The notes under the pieces: model-generated
The model's database searches: none
What the model saw: only the letters and a program-made list of their open reading frames with translations
Told to the model about the DNA's origin: nothing
Source of the DNA: Thermoanaerobacterium sp. CMT5567-10
GTDB taxonomy: Bacteria > Bacillota > Thermoanaerobacteria > Thermoanaerobacterales > Thermoanaerobacteraceae
DNA length: 64,000 bases
NCBI RefSeq assembly: GCF_030534315.2
Contig: NZ_CP130558.2
Span: 1,788,501-1,852,500 of the forward strand
Direction of reading: 5' to 3'
Part shown: piece by piece, positions 45,501 through 55,206 of the stretch
How positions within the stretch are numbered: the stretch's first letter is position 1
Layout: the number at the start of each line of letters is the position of its first letter
Program-made: the position numbers and the translations under genes

Positions 45501-47072
45501 GTGTTGAAAAAGATAATTGCAATTTTTCTCATCTTTAGCACTTTGCTTTTGTCATCTGGTTGTAACTATATTAGAAAGAGTTTTGCTTTGGATGATAATA
45601 TAATATTTGTTCCATTGGACAGTAGACCTGTAAATACACAAAATGTTTCAATACTCACAAAAATGTGGGGCAAAAACTTGATTTTGCCGCCTAAAAATGT
45701 GCTTGATGATTATACGAAGCCAGGTAATCATGAGGCACTTAAAAAATGGCTTAATGAGGAAGCCTCTAAAGATAATGTCTATGCGATAGTCATATCGGTG
45801 CAGCAGTACATAAATGGCGGACTTATAGCATCAAGAGATACCAAATATTACGCAGACTACCAAAAAAAGCTTAGAGATCTATATGAATTTATTAAAAAAA
45901 ATAAGAAGAAAAATCTAATCGTGTTTTCCGTAGTGCCAAGGCTTAAACCCACACAATTCAGTGATCCAGAATATCTAAAATACAGCCAGCAGATTGTGGA
46001 GTTTTCAGAGTTACAAGATATGATTGACCTGTACCACAGGAAAAGCGATGAGATCAAGCTAGAGCAGATAGAAAAAAGCATACCTAAAAGTCTTGTAGAT
46101 AATTATGACACTCTTTTTAGGCTGAATACTGATATAAACCAAAAGCTTATAGATTGGACAAAAGATGGGTACATAAACACATTAGTCATTGGCAATGATG
46201 ATACATCCCAGTACAGCATGACAAACATGACATCACGAAGGTTGAGCCAATATCTAAAAAGTCGTGGCGCAATGGATAAAGTGTTTATACTTCATGGTGC
46301 AGACGAAATTGGGATGGAGATAATATCAAGGCTTGCAAACGAGTACTGCAAGCAGAAGCCTTCTTTTCGAGTCATATACGATGTAAAAAATCCTGAAAAT
46401 ATCATACTGCCATATGAAGGTGCAGACCTTAAAAAAATTGTTGAGGAAAAAATTAATTTTATAGGAGGAAAAACGGATAGCAATGGCGAATTAATACTAT
46501 ACATACATACAAATAAAAATTTAGGAATAAAAAGCGACATAGATAAATATAAAAATATAGGACAAAATTTCGGGATAGCTGATGTGGCGTATACAAATAT
46601 GGCGGATTCAAATGTTGTTGATGCTGTGCTTAAAGATGATCCGATTGATATAATGTATGCAGGGTGGAATACTCCCAGCAATGCCTTAGGCACAGTTATA
46701 TCTGAGATGCCTATTAAAGAGATACTTGATAAGAAGCTTGTACCTTACGACAAAAGAGATGAAGCTGTAAAAAGCTTTGTGTCTTTTTCCTTCATACGCA
46801 TGGCTGATGACTATGGGTATCAGGCAGTAGTTAGAAATGAGATGTATAAGTGGGCTGAAGCAAATAGCATAAATAAAGACTATATAAATGTAGAATCATC
46901 AAATAATGAATTGTCAACTAAAATGAAGCCAATATTAGACATGCTGTCAATGAAATACAAAGGCAAAATGATATTGGGAAAGAAAATAAAAAAAGTTGAA
47001 GCTAATGTTGCGTATCCGTGGGACAGGATGTTTGAGGTAGAAGTCATCCCTCGTGTTGAACTAGGTAGTTAA
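45501..47072 (+). CDS. DUF4127 family lipoprotein
   Basis: A 523-residue exported protein starting at GTG 45501. Signal peptide with lipobox LLLSSGC. The mature N-terminus has IIFVPLDSRPVNTQN, diagnostic for DUF4127, and the body contains ISVQQYINGGLIASRDT, VIGNDDTSQYSMTNM and ILHGADEIGMEI. The family is widespread in spore-formers and has no firmly established activity known to me; conserved acidic and His residues suggest an enzyme. It lies five bases before an SLH protein gene, so both are probably made together at the cell surface. Confidence 0.87.
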   Translation: MLKKIIAIFLIFSTLLLSSGCNYIRKSFALDDNIIFVPLDSRPVNTQNVSILTKMWGKNLILPPKNVLDDYTKPGNHEALKKWLNEEASKDNVYAIVISVQQYINGGLIASRDTKYYADYQKKLRDLYEFIKKNKKKNLIVFSVVPRLKPTQFSDPEYLKYSQQIVEFSELQDMIDLYHRKSDEIKLEQIEKSIPKSLVDNYDTLFRLNTDINQKLIDWTKDGYINTLVIGNDDTSQYSMTNMTSRRLSQYLKSRGAMDKVFILHGADEIGMEIISRLANEYCKQKPSFRVIYDVKNPENIILPYEGADLKKIVEEKINFIGGKTDSNGELILYIHTNKNLGIKSDIDKYKNIGQNFGIADVAYTNMADSNVVDAVLKDDPIDIMYAGWNTPSNALGTVISEMPIKEILDKKLVPYDKRDEAVKSFVSFSFIRMADDYGYQAVVRNEMYKWAEANSINKDYINVESSNNELSTKMKPILDMLSMKYKGKMILGKKIKKVEANVAYPWDRMFEVEVIPRVELGS

Positions 47073-47086
47073 GGAGGATGAAAAAT

Positions 47087-47674
47087 GTGAAGTTTTTAAA
47101 AAATTTTCTTTTATCAATGATTATCGCTTCTATATTAATAAATATTTGCTTTGCAGATGCTTTATACGCTGCCTCTTTTTCAGACGTCAAGCAAGATGCA
47201 CCGTATGCAGAAGCTGTCAATTATCTGGCAGATCTCAATATAACACAAGGCGTCGGCAATGGTCTATTTGGAGTTGGTCAACCAGTCACAAGAGCCATGA
47301 TGACGGTATTCATAAATAGACTTACGGGATACAGCAGCGCTGCCCAAAAGTTAAAGACAACCCCATCAACTTTCAAAGATGTACCAAAAAATTATTGGGC
47401 ATTGGGAGACATAAATTTAGCTGCAAAGCTTGGATTTACACATGGAGTAGCTAATAATCTGTTTAACCCTGAAGGAAAAGTCACTTATTTACAAGCTTTA
47501 GGCTTTATATTGAATGCTCTTAATTATAAGAATTTAAAATGGCCTGATGGTGTCTTGCAAAAAGCAGATGAGCTTGGTCTTACAAATGATATGCCTTATA
47601 AACCTGATGATGTTATAACAAGGGAGAATTTAGCTGTCATAATGTATAGAGCTCTTTTTTTGAAGGTGCAATAG
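47087..47674 (+). CDS. SLH domain protein
   Basis: A small exported protein of about 195 residues. I prefer GTG 47087, nine bases after AAGGAGG; the ATG at 47078 abuts that site. Signal peptide ends near LYAA-S. Three SLH-like repeats follow: FSDVKQDAPYAEAVNYLADL, FKDVPKNYWALGDINLAAKL and a weaker third (LKWPDGVLQKADELGLTND). It consists of little more than SLH modules, so it may act as an anchor or S-layer accessory partner for the DUF4127 lipoprotein encoded just upstream. Confidence 0.87.
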   Translation: MKFLKNFLLSMIIASILINICFADALYAASFSDVKQDAPYAEAVNYLADLNITQGVGNGLFGVGQPVTRAMMTVFINRLTGYSSAAQKLKTTPSTFKDVPKNYWALGDINLAAKLGFTHGVANNLFNPEGKVTYLQALGFILNALNYKNLKWPDGVLQKADELGLTNDMPYKPDDVITRENLAVIMYRALFLKVQ

Positions 47675-47774
47675 AAAATCATCTACACTAATGTAAAATT
47701 ATGAATGGATAAATGTAGTAACGAAGCTAATGTTAAGCGAATATTACAGTTTTATTACAAATTGGTAACACTTA

Positions 47775-47803
47775 TTGACCTATAGAGAATGACCTGTTAT
47801 AAT
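47775..47803 (+). promoter_or_regulatory. Strong promoter of the S-layer-like gene
   Basis: TTGACC (47775-47780), exactly 17 bases, TATAAT (47798-47803). This is the best sigma-A-type promoter I found in the window. Transcription should start near 47810, leaving a leader of about 380 bases. Confidence 0.8.
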
Positions 47804-47809
47804 AAACTT

Positions 47810-48192
47810 GTGGTTATATCAGGAAGATAGCTTTACAAGTTGAACCTTGACAAACGGCTTATCAGGTAGATGAGTCTATATTGGTCTACTGCTACTAACA
47901 AAAAACACAAATGTTAACCAGGAGTAGATCATAACCTCCTAGGTAACTTATTATAATCAGCTTTAGCATGATGATAATAGGTGACTACAGGAGAAGCCTT
48001 TTGGATAAAGAGGCTTTTTCCGTAGTCACCTGTAAGTTGACTACAGGATAGGCACAATATAGCGAATAAAAGGTTATCCTTACATAATAGGAACCGGGAA
48101 GGGGAGTGATGTTCTGCAAGATAAGGCAGGCAGGCCAAGAATATGTTTAAGTTTTTTCAAAAACACACTTATATAAATAGGAGGTATAGTAA
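47810..48192 (+). promoter_or_regulatory. Long structured 5' leader of the S-layer-like gene
   Basis: No ORF is supported here. GGTGACTAC (near 47980) pairs with GTAGTCACC (near 48020), with an inner stem AAGCC/GGCTT. Next to it CCTGTA and TACAGG form a second hairpin, and ACTACAGG occurs twice, so the stems can exchange partners. ACCTCCTA (47934-47941) is exactly complementary to the ribosome binding site TAGGAGGT (48178-48185). The leader can therefore expose or hide the translation start. A stabilising or regulatory leader is likely for a very highly expressed S-layer mRNA. Confidence 0.6.
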
Positions 48193-50340
48193 ATGTTAAA
48201 AGGCAGAAAGTTAGTAGCAGTATTGCTCACATTCGTAATGGTAATGGCATCAATGGTTACTGGCTTTGCTTTCACCTATGTAGGTGGAGCAAATACTTCA
48301 ACATCATCGTCTAATACGGGTCTTAACAAAGGAACTACAACTCCAAGTTGGGATTATCAAGTAAAATTTGTAAATGATACAGTAACACCAGGTTCTACAA
48401 CTACATTGGAGATTAAAGTTGTAGACAATCAAGGCAATATAGTAAAGGATGCTACATTTTTAAAATCTCTAGCTGATACAATGACATTAACATCTGATGA
48501 GAATACATTGGTATTCAGCAATGTAGGTGGTACTCAGGCTTTAACTCAAGTTACAACATCAAATGCCGTTTATAATGCTGTTTATACTACTGATACTTAT
48601 AAAATTGGTTTAGATCCTAATTCAACAGGTTCTTTGGCAGTTGTATCCACAAGTGGATGGAGCACAACTGTACCAAGCTTTTATGTAGCTAAATATGGTA
48701 AGGTTCAATTAATAGGTGCTACATTAATTAATGGAAAAAAAGTTGATTATTCATTAGCACAGTTATATTTCAATGGCTTAACACCATCTGTAAGCTTTGC
48801 AAGTGGGGATAGTGCACCATTGGAATCATATCCAGAAACAGCTACGATAACAGCATCAAATGCTGATTATACACAACCTGCTAATGCTGAATTGTTTGAA
48901 AATGGTAATTTAATTGCTACATTTACATTAACACCAAATTCAAATGCAACAGGGTATAATTCAGAAGTTCTTCCACCTATGTCTGCATCAAACAAATATA
49001 CATTAAGAGTATATGGCCCTGCAAGATACTATAATTATTATACAGGTCAAACGGCAACATATTTTGCTTCGGGTTCAATTGAATTAAAACCACAAGCAGC
49101 TAAATCAACACTTGTAAAACCGACTGACAATGCTTTAGCAGCTGGTATAAATGATACAGTAACTTTTACACTTGATGATAAATTGCCGAATGGCAATACA
49201 CAATCAGTAAATAGCAATTTGAAAGTAGATCTTGCAAAGTATGTAAGATTTACAGTGTTAAAATCAGATAATTCGACATCAGATACAGTCAATAAAGATA
49301 CTAATAACAATGGTTATATTGATACAGATCATAATATTCAAACTGGTGTATGGTATGCTGTAACTGATGATGGATTGAAACTTGCTGGTTCAAGCAATGG
49401 TGCTATAAGTGGAACTTATGATAAAACAACTGGAAAGATAACTGTTACTGTTAATATTCCTAAAGATGATTATCTAAAAGTTGAAGCAGCATATACAGAT
49501 TATGTTGGTAATAAGTATGAGGATAAGTTTGACTTCAATGGCGATGGAGTAATCGGTGCCGACGATAAAACTTTAAAGGATTTAGGATATGAAAAGACAT
49601 TTGTAGTTGCAGATTTACAAGCAAAATTAGGCACAATAACGGCTGATAAGACAGCATTAAATGCTGATGACTATCAGAACGTTACATTCTCAGTATATGA
49701 TGTACACAAAAATCCAATAAGCGATACAACATTGACATTTAATTCACCTGTTGTATTCTTAGGTGGTACTGGTTCAACAGCATCAAATGTAACTAATACA
49801 GTAAAAACTGATTCAAATGGTAAAGTTACTGCTACATTGTACTCAGCATTCCCAGCTTCAATAACTGTTAGTGATTCAGGTGTTACAAATGATCTGACAT
49901 TAACAGTTGGTAATGCTACACCAGCAACAGTAGTATTTACACCAGGTTCAACAACATACACAGTAAATGGTGTTGACAAGACAGCTGATGCTGCTCCATA
50001 CATTACATCAACAGGTCGTACAGTAGTACCAGCTAGATTCCTTGCAGATGCACTTGGTGCAGAAAGCTATTTTGCATACAGTGCAGATGGACATTCAGTT
50101 GTAACATTTGTAAAAGGTACAACGGTTGTTAAGTTTGTACTTGGTACAAACCAAGTTACAATAACAAAGAACGGCGTAACTGTTACTGATACAATGGATG
50201 TTCAAGCAACAGTAAATGACCAGAATGGCAAACCAGTAGGAAGAACATATATCCCAGCTAGATATCTAGCAGAAGCTTTAGGATATACAGTTAACTACGA
50301 TGCAACAACAGGTACTGTTACAGTAACAAACGCTCAATAA
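48193..50340 (+). CDS. Probable S-layer protein with copper-amine-oxidase-like N-terminal domain at its C-terminus
   Basis: A 715-residue exported protein. Signal peptide residues 1-28 (MLKGRKLVAVLLTFVMVMAS...). The mature part is Thr/Ser/Asn/Asp-rich with almost no Cys, typical of S-layer proteins, and appears to be tandem beta-sandwich domains. An EF-hand-like or dockerin-like segment, DFNGDGVIGADDK, is near residue 455. The last 130 residues hold two copies of the stalk-like Cu_amine_oxidN1 motif (RTVVPARFLADALGAES and RTYIPARYLAEALGYTV). No SLH domains are present, so attachment must be by another route. Strong promoter, long leader, AGGAGGT site and a strong terminator indicate a very abundant protein. 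Confidence 0.8.
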   Translation: MLKGRKLVAVLLTFVMVMASMVTGFAFTYVGGANTSTSSSNTGLNKGTTTPSWDYQVKFVNDTVTPGSTTTLEIKVVDNQGNIVKDATFLKSLADTMTLTSDENTLVFSNVGGTQALTQVTTSNAVYNAVYTTDTYKIGLDPNSTGSLAVVSTSGWSTTVPSFYVAKYGKVQLIGATLINGKKVDYSLAQLYFNGLTPSVSFASGDSAPLESYPETATITASNADYTQPANAELFENGNLIATFTLTPNSNATGYNSEVLPPMSASNKYTLRVYGPARYYNYYTGQTATYFASGSIELKPQAAKSTLVKPTDNALAAGINDTVTFTLDDKLPNGNTQSVNSNLKVDLAKYVRFTVLKSDNSTSDTVNKDTNNNGYIDTDHNIQTGVWYAVTDDGLKLAGSSNGAISGTYDKTTGKITVTVNIPKDDYLKVEAAYTDYVGNKYEDKFDFNGDGVIGADDKTLKDLGYEKTFVVADLQAKLGTITADKTALNADDYQNVTFSVYDVHKNPISDTTLTFNSPVVFLGGTGSTASNVTNTVKTDSNGKVTATLYSAFPASITVSDSGVTNDLTLTVGNATPATVVFTPGSTTYTVNGVDKTADAAPYITSTGRTVVPARFLADALGAESYFAYSADGHSVVTFVKGTTVVKFVLGTNQVTITKNGVTVTDTMDVQATVNDQNGKPVGRTYIPARYLAEALGYTVNYDATTGTVTVTNAQ

Positions 50341-50350
50341 AAAATTAAGA

Positions 50351-50385
50351 AAAATTCCGGTATCGTATGATACCGGAATTTTTTT
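50351..50385 (+). terminator. Strong terminator after the S-layer-like gene
   Basis: AAATTCCGGTATC pairs exactly with GATACCGGAATTT around a four-base loop, with a seven-T tail. Confidence 0.93.
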
Positions 50386-50470
50386 AACTTAAAGATTATC
50401 AAAAGTTGTCGAATAATATAAAAACCTAAAATATATTATACAAAAATAACAACAAAGGATGTGATTTTTT

Positions 50471-53400
50471 TTGAAGCAAATGAGAAGATTATTATCACTT
50501 TTTCTTTCTGTATCAATTATTTTAGGTTTTAGTATTAGCAATATATTAGCAGATACTGCTTTGACGATAGCGGCAACCGACACAAATACACCATCAGTAA
50601 ATGATACAAATGCATCTATGAATGATGTATATCTTCCTGAGAAATATTTTAAGATTGACGATATGGTAGTGCCAATAGATGATGTAAATGTAGAGAGACA
50701 AGAAGGTACAGTTGTAGCATATACACCGTCATACGGCAAATACACAAAGACTAATAAGTGGGGGTTGGAGATAACGGTTGTAGATAATGTCATAACAAAA
50801 CTCACTAAGCCTGATTATATAACTCCAAATAATTCATATATACCGGAGAATGGATTAGTCATATCGATACATTATTCAAACCCTGTTTTTAATAAGCTCC
50901 TTGAGAGTATAAATGAAGGTGACAAAATAGAGGTTGTCTTAGATAATTTCGATACTACTACGGTTTGGAAGACAAAATATTACGCGTTAAATCCTAGCAT
51001 TAGAGGTTATGACCAACTTGTTGTATATGACAGGTCATATGGTAGTAGAACAGAGACTAACGGTTATGGATATGAAGTTATTGTAGGTGAAGATGGGAAA
51101 ATCATTTCTGCAGGTGGTAATGACTCTGAGATACCATATGGAGGTTATGTCATATCAGGACATGGGAAAGGCGCAGAATGGCTTAAGAAATATGCATATC
51201 TGGGGTCCACCGTCACGATAGACAAGACAAATAAAGAGATAATAATTAAGCATTCTAACGTGTCATACATAGATGAAGTAGAGTACAAGCTCAGTATGCT
51301 TGAAGACAATCTTGCAAATGCCAAGAAAGAGTTTAAGAATATTTCCTATGATGATATACAGTCGATAATAGATAATGGGAAGATAAAGCTCGACAATGCA
51401 AAGAATTACTTAAACAAAGGATCATACAAAGATGCAGAAGATATGTTAAAATCACTTGAAGATGACATCAACAAAGCCGCATATATGTTCTTTCCATCAG
51501 AGAAAGTAGAGAGTCGAGCTATATGGATAAGGCCAAAAGAGAAAAATCTTGATGAAGTTGTGAGAAATCTGGATATGTTGAAAAGTATAAACATAAATAC
51601 TATATATCTTGATACATTTTGGTCTGGATATACCATATATCCTACAAGCAGTAAATATACAAGTCAGAATCCTATATATGGCGGTTTTGATGTACTTGAC
51701 GCATATATAAAAGAAGCCCATAAAAGAGGTATGGCTGTATATGCTTGGACAGAAAATTTCTTAATAGGGACATCTGATATCTTTAATGGTGGACCTATAA
51801 AAAAAGAAAAGCCTGAATGGCTAATGGTAAGTCGCAAAGGCTATAATTACACATTAGATAAATATGGGATAAAATATTACTATCTTAATCCTATAATACC
51901 CGATGCAAGGGATTTTCTGTTAGATCTATACAAAGAGATAGCATCAAAATACGATATCGATGGCATACAGTTTGACTACATGAGATATCCAAACTCAAAT
52001 GATTATTCTAATGATTTCGGATATGATGATTATACAAGAAATCTTTTTAAACAATATGCGGGAGTTGATCCGAGATATCTGAATGTCGATGGTGAAATGT
52101 GGCGGTTATGGAATTATTTCAGGATGAATATAATTAATTCATTTGCCTATAGCGCTATATCGGAGCTTAAAATGATAAAGCCAGAGCTAAAAATAGCTGC
52201 AGATGTATGGCCAAATTATGATACCGCTCCATCAGATATTTTTCAGGATTCTAAAGATTGGGTAGTTAAAAACTACATCAATACGTTGAACCCAATGTCA
52301 TATTATACTACGGTTACACCAGTTGCTATGGATTTGAGAAATACAATGAATTTCGCAAATGGTCATTCTAATATAGTACTTGCGATTGGTACCAATGTTG
52401 GTACGGATAAAGTGACCCTACTTAATCAGATAGAATCATTGAGAAATAACGGTGCCAGCGGTATAGGCCTTTTTGAATACGAATCACTTTTAAAAAATGG
52501 TTATGATACAGCACTCAAATCAAGCATATTCAGCATCCCAGCAGTTATCCCTGATAAAGATCCAGCTGAATCGGTAAAAGCAATATTAAGTGAAATAACG
52601 TCAAATATTGATGGTGTGTATGTGAAACTTGGCGGAATGACAAAAGGCCAGGCAGATTTATATAAAAATATGATGAACAGCATTGCGGATTCTGCGATCT
52701 CACCGATGACAATAGATAATGCCAAGGGGATTATGAGTGATATTGAGAGCACTATCAATAAAATATATTTGGAAAAAGGTATTAGTATTAACATCATATC
52801 CCAAATGGCTAATGAGTTGAATAGATGCAAAAGTATTCTTAATAGTTTTATAGCTGATCAGAGTTTTAAAGCAAATCATGTGATAGATGATATTAAGGTG
52901 GAAATACCATCTATGGATTTGAAAATTGGTAATATAGTTCCTATAAAAGTGGAGGCTTCTTATAGTGATAATAAACTTGACTGTATTTATCTTGACCCAT
53001 CTCAATACGATATATCATCAGATAATGCTTCTATAGCACAAGCTACAAAAGGTGGTGTAAAAATAAATGGGCTTGGAAAAGCGAATATATCAGTTAATAT
53101 AAAGGAAGGTCTGAATATAAAAGAAGGCATTAACACAAAGTTTAATTTTATTATTGATACAAATTCACTAGATCAAGTAGCTACAGCTTTAAATGGCAGG
53201 TTAAGAGCAGTAAATCTTGATGGCAATGGCGTATTGCTAGATTGGAGCGGTAGTACTGTAAATCCGAATATAGCAGGTTATATTGTCGAAAGAAATGGCG
53301 AAGAGATAGCAAGGGTCAACAATACGAGCTATAAAGATATGACATGCGCACCTGGAGAATCTTATACTTACAAAATAGAAGCATTTGATACATCTGGTGG

Positions 53401-53884
53401 AATATTGGATACAAGCAATATGATAAGTGTCACGACAAAATCTAATGATAGTAAAAACAATTATATTTATCTAAGCGGCACTGCTAGTGCATATGGGAAT
53501 ATTGCACTATATAGAGTAGATGAGGCGAAATCATTAGATGTAATAAAAAATGCGGAAAGTGATGTTGTGATTAATTTTAATAGCAATGAGAATACACGTC
53601 TAAAAGAGATTATCATACCTGTGTCAGTCATAAATGAATTAAAGATGGCTCAAAGAAATTTGGTTATTAATACAGACGATTTGAAGATCACAATCTTAAA
53701 AGATTTGTTAAATATTGATAACGTGAATGGGTATATATCGATTAAAATTACTAATAAAGGTACATCACAAAAGATAAATAATTTGACACCTATTTCAAAT
53801 ATATACGATATAGAAGTGACGAAAAATGGACAGAAGGTAAGTATCCCTATGTCTGTAGCTTTAGTGACAAATGGTACGACATAA
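50471..53884 (+). CDS. Secreted GHL10-domain (glycosyl hydrolase-like) protein with fibronectin III domain
   Basis: An exported 1137-residue protein. It starts at TTG 50471, about eight bases after AAAGGATGTG, with a signal peptide of about 27 residues. After N-terminal beta-rich domains and a helical linker (residues 270-330), a (beta/alpha)8 GHL10/DUF187 domain spans about 340-690: SRAIWIRPKEKNL, INTIYLDTFWSGYTIYP, GMAVYAWTENFLI, YLNPIIPDARDFL and DIDGIQFDYMRYP, with acidic residues at strand ends as in glycoside hydrolases. A helical segment, an Ig-like domain and a fibronectin III domain (LLDWSGSTVNPNIAGYIVER) follow. A role in wall or polysaccharide turnover is plausible; the substrate is unknown. 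Confidence 0.87.
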   Translation: MKQMRRLLSLFLSVSIILGFSISNILADTALTIAATDTNTPSVNDTNASMNDVYLPEKYFKIDDMVVPIDDVNVERQEGTVVAYTPSYGKYTKTNKWGLEITVVDNVITKLTKPDYITPNNSYIPENGLVISIHYSNPVFNKLLESINEGDKIEVVLDNFDTTTVWKTKYYALNPSIRGYDQLVVYDRSYGSRTETNGYGYEVIVGEDGKIISAGGNDSEIPYGGYVISGHGKGAEWLKKYAYLGSTVTIDKTNKEIIIKHSNVSYIDEVEYKLSMLEDNLANAKKEFKNISYDDIQSIIDNGKIKLDNAKNYLNKGSYKDAEDMLKSLEDDINKAAYMFFPSEKVESRAIWIRPKEKNLDEVVRNLDMLKSININTIYLDTFWSGYTIYPTSSKYTSQNPIYGGFDVLDAYIKEAHKRGMAVYAWTENFLIGTSDIFNGGPIKKEKPEWLMVSRKGYNYTLDKYGIKYYYLNPIIPDARDFLLDLYKEIASKYDIDGIQFDYMRYPNSNDYSNDFGYDDYTRNLFKQYAGVDPRYLNVDGEMWRLWNYFRMNIINSFAYSAISELKMIKPELKIAADVWPNYDTAPSDIFQDSKDWVVKNYINTLNPMSYYTTVTPVAMDLRNTMNFANGHSNIVLAIGTNVGTDKVTLLNQIESLRNNGASGIGLFEYESLLKNGYDTALKSSIFSIPAVIPDKDPAESVKAILSEITSNIDGVYVKLGGMTKGQADLYKNMMNSIADSAISPMTIDNAKGIMSDIESTINKIYLEKGISINIISQMANELNRCKSILNSFIADQSFKANHVIDDIKVEIPSMDLKIGNIVPIKVEASYSDNKLDCIYLDPSQYDISSDNASIAQATKGGVKINGLGKANISVNIKEGLNIKEGINTKFNFIIDTNSLDQVATALNGRLRAVNLDGNGVLLDWSGSTVNPNIAGYIVERNGEEIARVNNTSYKDMTCAPGESYTYKIEAFDTSGGILDTSNMISVTTKSNDSKNNYIYLSGTASAYGNIALYRVDEAKSLDVIKNAESDVVINFNSNENTRLKEIIIPVSVINELKMAQRNLVINTDDLKITILKDLLNIDNVNGYISIKITNKGTSQKINNLTPISNIYDIEVTKNGQKVSIPMSVALVTNGTT

Positions 53885-53891
53885 ATTTTTT

Positions 53892-53939
53892 GACTTACAT
53901 GCATTTTTTTACAATATTGATGCATGTAAGTCTTTTTTT
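53892..53939 (+). terminator. Terminator after the GHL10 gene
   Basis: GACTTACATGCA (53892-53903) pairs exactly with TGCATGTAAGTC (53921-53932), with a T tail. Confidence 0.88.
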
Positions 53940-53995
53940 ATTATTATATGATATAATATTAATATATGTTGAACATTGATATGATGGAGGGCATC

Positions 53996-54346
53996 ATGGT
54001 AACTATTTTGATCATAATAAGCGTTATATTAAGCGCATCGGCACAGATCCTTTTAAAATATGGCGTAAAAAATATAAGCATAACAGGTAGCGTTTTTCAT
54101 ATATTGGTACAATATATCAATATATATGTATTATTGGGGATAATGAGCTATATTGGGAGTATGATTATATGGCTATATGTACTTACAAAAGTGGATGTAG
54201 GTTATGCTTATTCATTTACGAGCCTCGGATTTGTCTTAGTGATGCTTTTTAGTATAATCTTATTCGGTGAGAATATAAATACTTTTAAGATAGCAGGGAC
54301 ACTTTTTATAGCATTAGGAATAATACTTATTGCAAGAGGAAAATAG
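53996..54346 (+). CDS. Small multidrug-resistance/EamA-type transporter, possible lipid-sugar flippase
   Basis: A 116-residue protein with four transmembrane helices. I start at ATG 53996, five bases after GGAGG. SASAQILLKYGVKN in helix 1 and VGYAYSFTSLGFVLVMLFSIILFGE match the SMR/EmrE and ArnE/ArnF fold. Helix 1 lacks the membrane-embedded Glu of EmrE-type drug pumps, which favours the ArnE/F-like group that flips undecaprenyl-phosphate sugars. It lies before a PHP phosphoesterase, a UbiA-type polyprenyl-phosphate transferase and a GT-C glycosyltransferase, which supports that reading. Confidence 0.8.
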   Translation: MVTILIIISVILSASAQILLKYGVKNISITGSVFHILVQYINIYVLLGIMSYIGSMIIWLYVLTKVDVGYAYSFTSLGFVLVMLFSIILFGENINTFKIAGTLFIALGIILIARGK

Positions 54347-54401
54347 ATTTTGAATACGCTTAATTAAAGGATTAGTAATAGATGACTTATGAAAGGATTG
54401 A

Positions 54402-55079
54402 ATGTCCATTATGAAGCTGGAATTTCATGTTCACACAAATTATTCAAATGATGGTTTTTCAAAGGTTCCAGATTTAAAAAAAAGCCTTATGAAGAAGGGT
54501 ATTAATATAGTTGCAATAAGTGATCATAATACATTAAAGGGTGCGATAGAAGCGGAAAAAGTGTTTGGCGGAGACTTAAGAGTCATCAAATGTGAAGAAA
54601 TAAAAACACAGGAAGGTGAAATTATAGGGCTTTTTTTAAGTGAAGAGATACCACCGCTTCTTCCTATGGATAAAACGATAAGATGCATAAAAGATCAGGG
54701 AGGACTTGTATGTGTCCCGCATCCATTTGACAGGATGAGAAAGTCAAAAATACACTTAGATGCATTGTACAGGATAATAGATGATATAGATATAGTCGAA
54801 GTATTTAATGCTAGGAATATATTTTCACACGATGATAATCTTGCACATGATTTTGCAGACAAATACGGTAAACTGAAGATATGTGGTACAGATGCACATA
54901 CTTTATTTGAGATAGGGCATACCTATGTAGAATTGGAGGATTTTAAAGATCCAAATGGGTTCTTAGATAATCTAAATGATGCAAAATTACATTTTGAAAG
55001 AAGTGGTATTTATGTGCACTTTTTTACAAAGGGCAAGAAGTATTATAATAAATTATTTAGATCTAAGACTAATAATTAG
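54402..55079 (+). CDS. PHP domain metal-dependent phosphoesterase
   Basis: A 225-residue PHP-family protein. Metal ligands appear in EFHVHTNYSNDG (HxH), ISDHNTLKGAIEAEK, VCVPHPFDR and CGTDAHT. The layout fits the PHP group that includes 3',5'-nucleotide bisphosphatase and YciV-like enzymes, but the substrate is not clear from sequence. In this cluster it could remove the phosphate from a polyprenyl-phosphoribose 5-phosphate made by the downstream UbiA-type enzyme; that is speculative. Confidence 0.82.
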   Translation: MSIMKLEFHVHTNYSNDGFSKVPDLKKSLMKKGINIVAISDHNTLKGAIEAEKVFGGDLRVIKCEEIKTQEGEIIGLFLSEEIPPLLPMDKTIRCIKDQGGLVCVPHPFDRMRKSKIHLDALYRIIDDIDIVEVFNARNIFSHDDNLAHDFADKYGKLKICGTDAHTLFEIGHTYVELEDFKDPNGFLDNLNDAKLHFERSGIYVHFFTKGKKYYNKLFRSKTNN

Positions 55080-55206
55080 ATTCAATTCATAGCATAATGA
55101 AAATACCGAAATATTTTTTGCCTATATATTAAATGCCGTAACCTTATGTTCACTGCATATATAGTAATATGTGCATTATTAATTATTAAGTTAAAAGAAG
55201 GGTGAA

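Noticed and set aside
47929-48138. Minus-strand 69-codon frame in the S-layer leader
   Set aside because: It lies over the structured leader and has no ribosome binding site.
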